Shown here: piece after piece, positions 51,107 through 51,413 of the stretch
Position numbering within the stretch: the stretch's first letter is position 1
Layout of the letters: each line of letters opens with the position of its first letter
Assembly (NCBI GenBank): GCA_020048895.1
Contig: JAIFLV010000004.1
Coordinates: forward strand, 1-51,413
Direction of reading: 5' to 3'
Source of the DNA: Rhodoferax sp.
GTDB taxonomy: Bacteria > Pseudomonadota > Gammaproteobacteria > Burkholderiales > Burkholderiaceae_C
Length of the DNA stretch: 51,413 nucleotides
Position numbers and translations under genes: made by a program
Notes under the pieces: generated by a model
The model's database searches: none
The model's input: the letters and a program-made list of their open reading frames with translations, nothing else
Told to the model about the DNA's origin: nothing

Positions 51107-51413
51107 ATGCCCGCCATTGCGCATCGCGGCCGAGGCCGCCGCACCATCAACGAGATCAACATGGTGCCGTTTATCGACGTCATGCTGGTACTGTTGATCA
51201 TCTTCATGGTGACCGCGCCACTCATTACCCCTAGCATGATCGACCTGCCCAGCGTGGGCAAGGCGGCGCGCCAGCCCGACCAGATCATCCAGATCGTGAT
51301 CGGCAAGAACGACACACTGGACATGAAGATCAAGGACCAGACCACTGCGCTCACGCTGAAGGACCTTGGAGCCACGGTCAAGCGTGCGCAGGGCTCCAAA
51401 GACGGTGCCGCTG
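51107..51413 (+). CDS. tolR: Tol-Pal system protein TolR (partial)
   Basis: ExbD/TolR-family protein, cut by the window end. The first 102 residues include a cytoplasmic start (MPAIAHRGRGRRTINEINMV) and the single helix PFIDVMLVLLIIFMVTAPLI with the proton-relay Asp (IDVMLVL). A periplasmic domain follows. It starts 29 bp after tolQ. TolA/TolB/Pal genes would be expected beyond the window. Confidence 0.9.
   Translation, partial: MPAIAHRGRGRRTINEINMVPFIDVMLVLLIIFMVTAPLITPSMIDLPSVGKAARQPDQIIQIVIGKNDTLDMKIKDQTTALTLKDLGATVKRAQGSKDGAA

Overview
The window is a high-GC betaproteobacterial chromosome segment, most likely a Comamonadaceae (Burkholderiales, Rhodoferax/Polaromonas-like) organism. The evidence is the gene order (lysC-tilS-accA-alkA-cysS; fimT-pilVWXY1E; ribD-ribE-ribBA-ribH-nusB), the protein sequences, and short repeat families that I recognise from that group. 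Taxonomy is inferred, not tested.

Layout. 1-4896 is a minus-strand housekeeping block: aspartate kinase (cut by the window edge), TilS, AccA, an AlkA-type DNA glycosylase and CysS. 5040-9233 is a plus-strand envelope/folding block: a TPR protein, an L,D-transpeptidase, two cyclophilins and LpxH. It converges on a GAF/HD-GYP signalling protein and a DUF349 protein (9205-13579, minus). 14021-16908 holds a lytic transglycosylase, a ZTP-type riboswitch with glyA, and nrdR. 17006-25982 is a complete minor-pilin operon ending in PilY1 and PilE. 26003-28414 holds a TonB-like protein, ribD and ribE.

From about 28,365 to 46,867 an integrated element of about 18.5 kb interrupts the riboflavin operon inside the last codons of ribE. 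The displaced native ribE tail lies at the far end, just before ribBA-ribH-nusB. The repeated att core encodes the same peptide on both sides and every difference is synonymous. Paired 9-bp integrase-arm-like repeats with identical 12-bp spacing occur at both ends. The element carries a tyrosine integrase, two AlpA-type regulators, a filamentous-phage-type (II/X family) replication initiator translationally coupled to a short RecQ helicase, an orphan MazE-like protein, a three-gene minus operon with a degenerate P-loop ATPase, an HTH/PIN toxin-antitoxin pair, an HNH-type nuclease, a serine recombinase and a type I restriction system reduced to hsdM'-'hsdR by an internal deletion.

The most novel cargo is at 42,340-45,400. 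A small tubulin/FtsZ-fold GTPase domain starts with a Tat-like leader and lacks the catalytic T7 half. Upstream in the same orientation are two paralogous exported alpha/beta hydrolases. An XRE regulator is divergent, with palindromic operators between them. A predicted structured small RNA and a four-copy 11-bp repeat lie just beyond the end of the FtsZ-like gene. Three unrecognised ORFs fill the right end.

After the element come ribBA (a RibB domain fused to a cysteine-less RibA-like domain), ribH, nusB, a class I aminotransferase, tolQ and the start of tolR. All function calls rest on motifs read by eye; no database search was possible.
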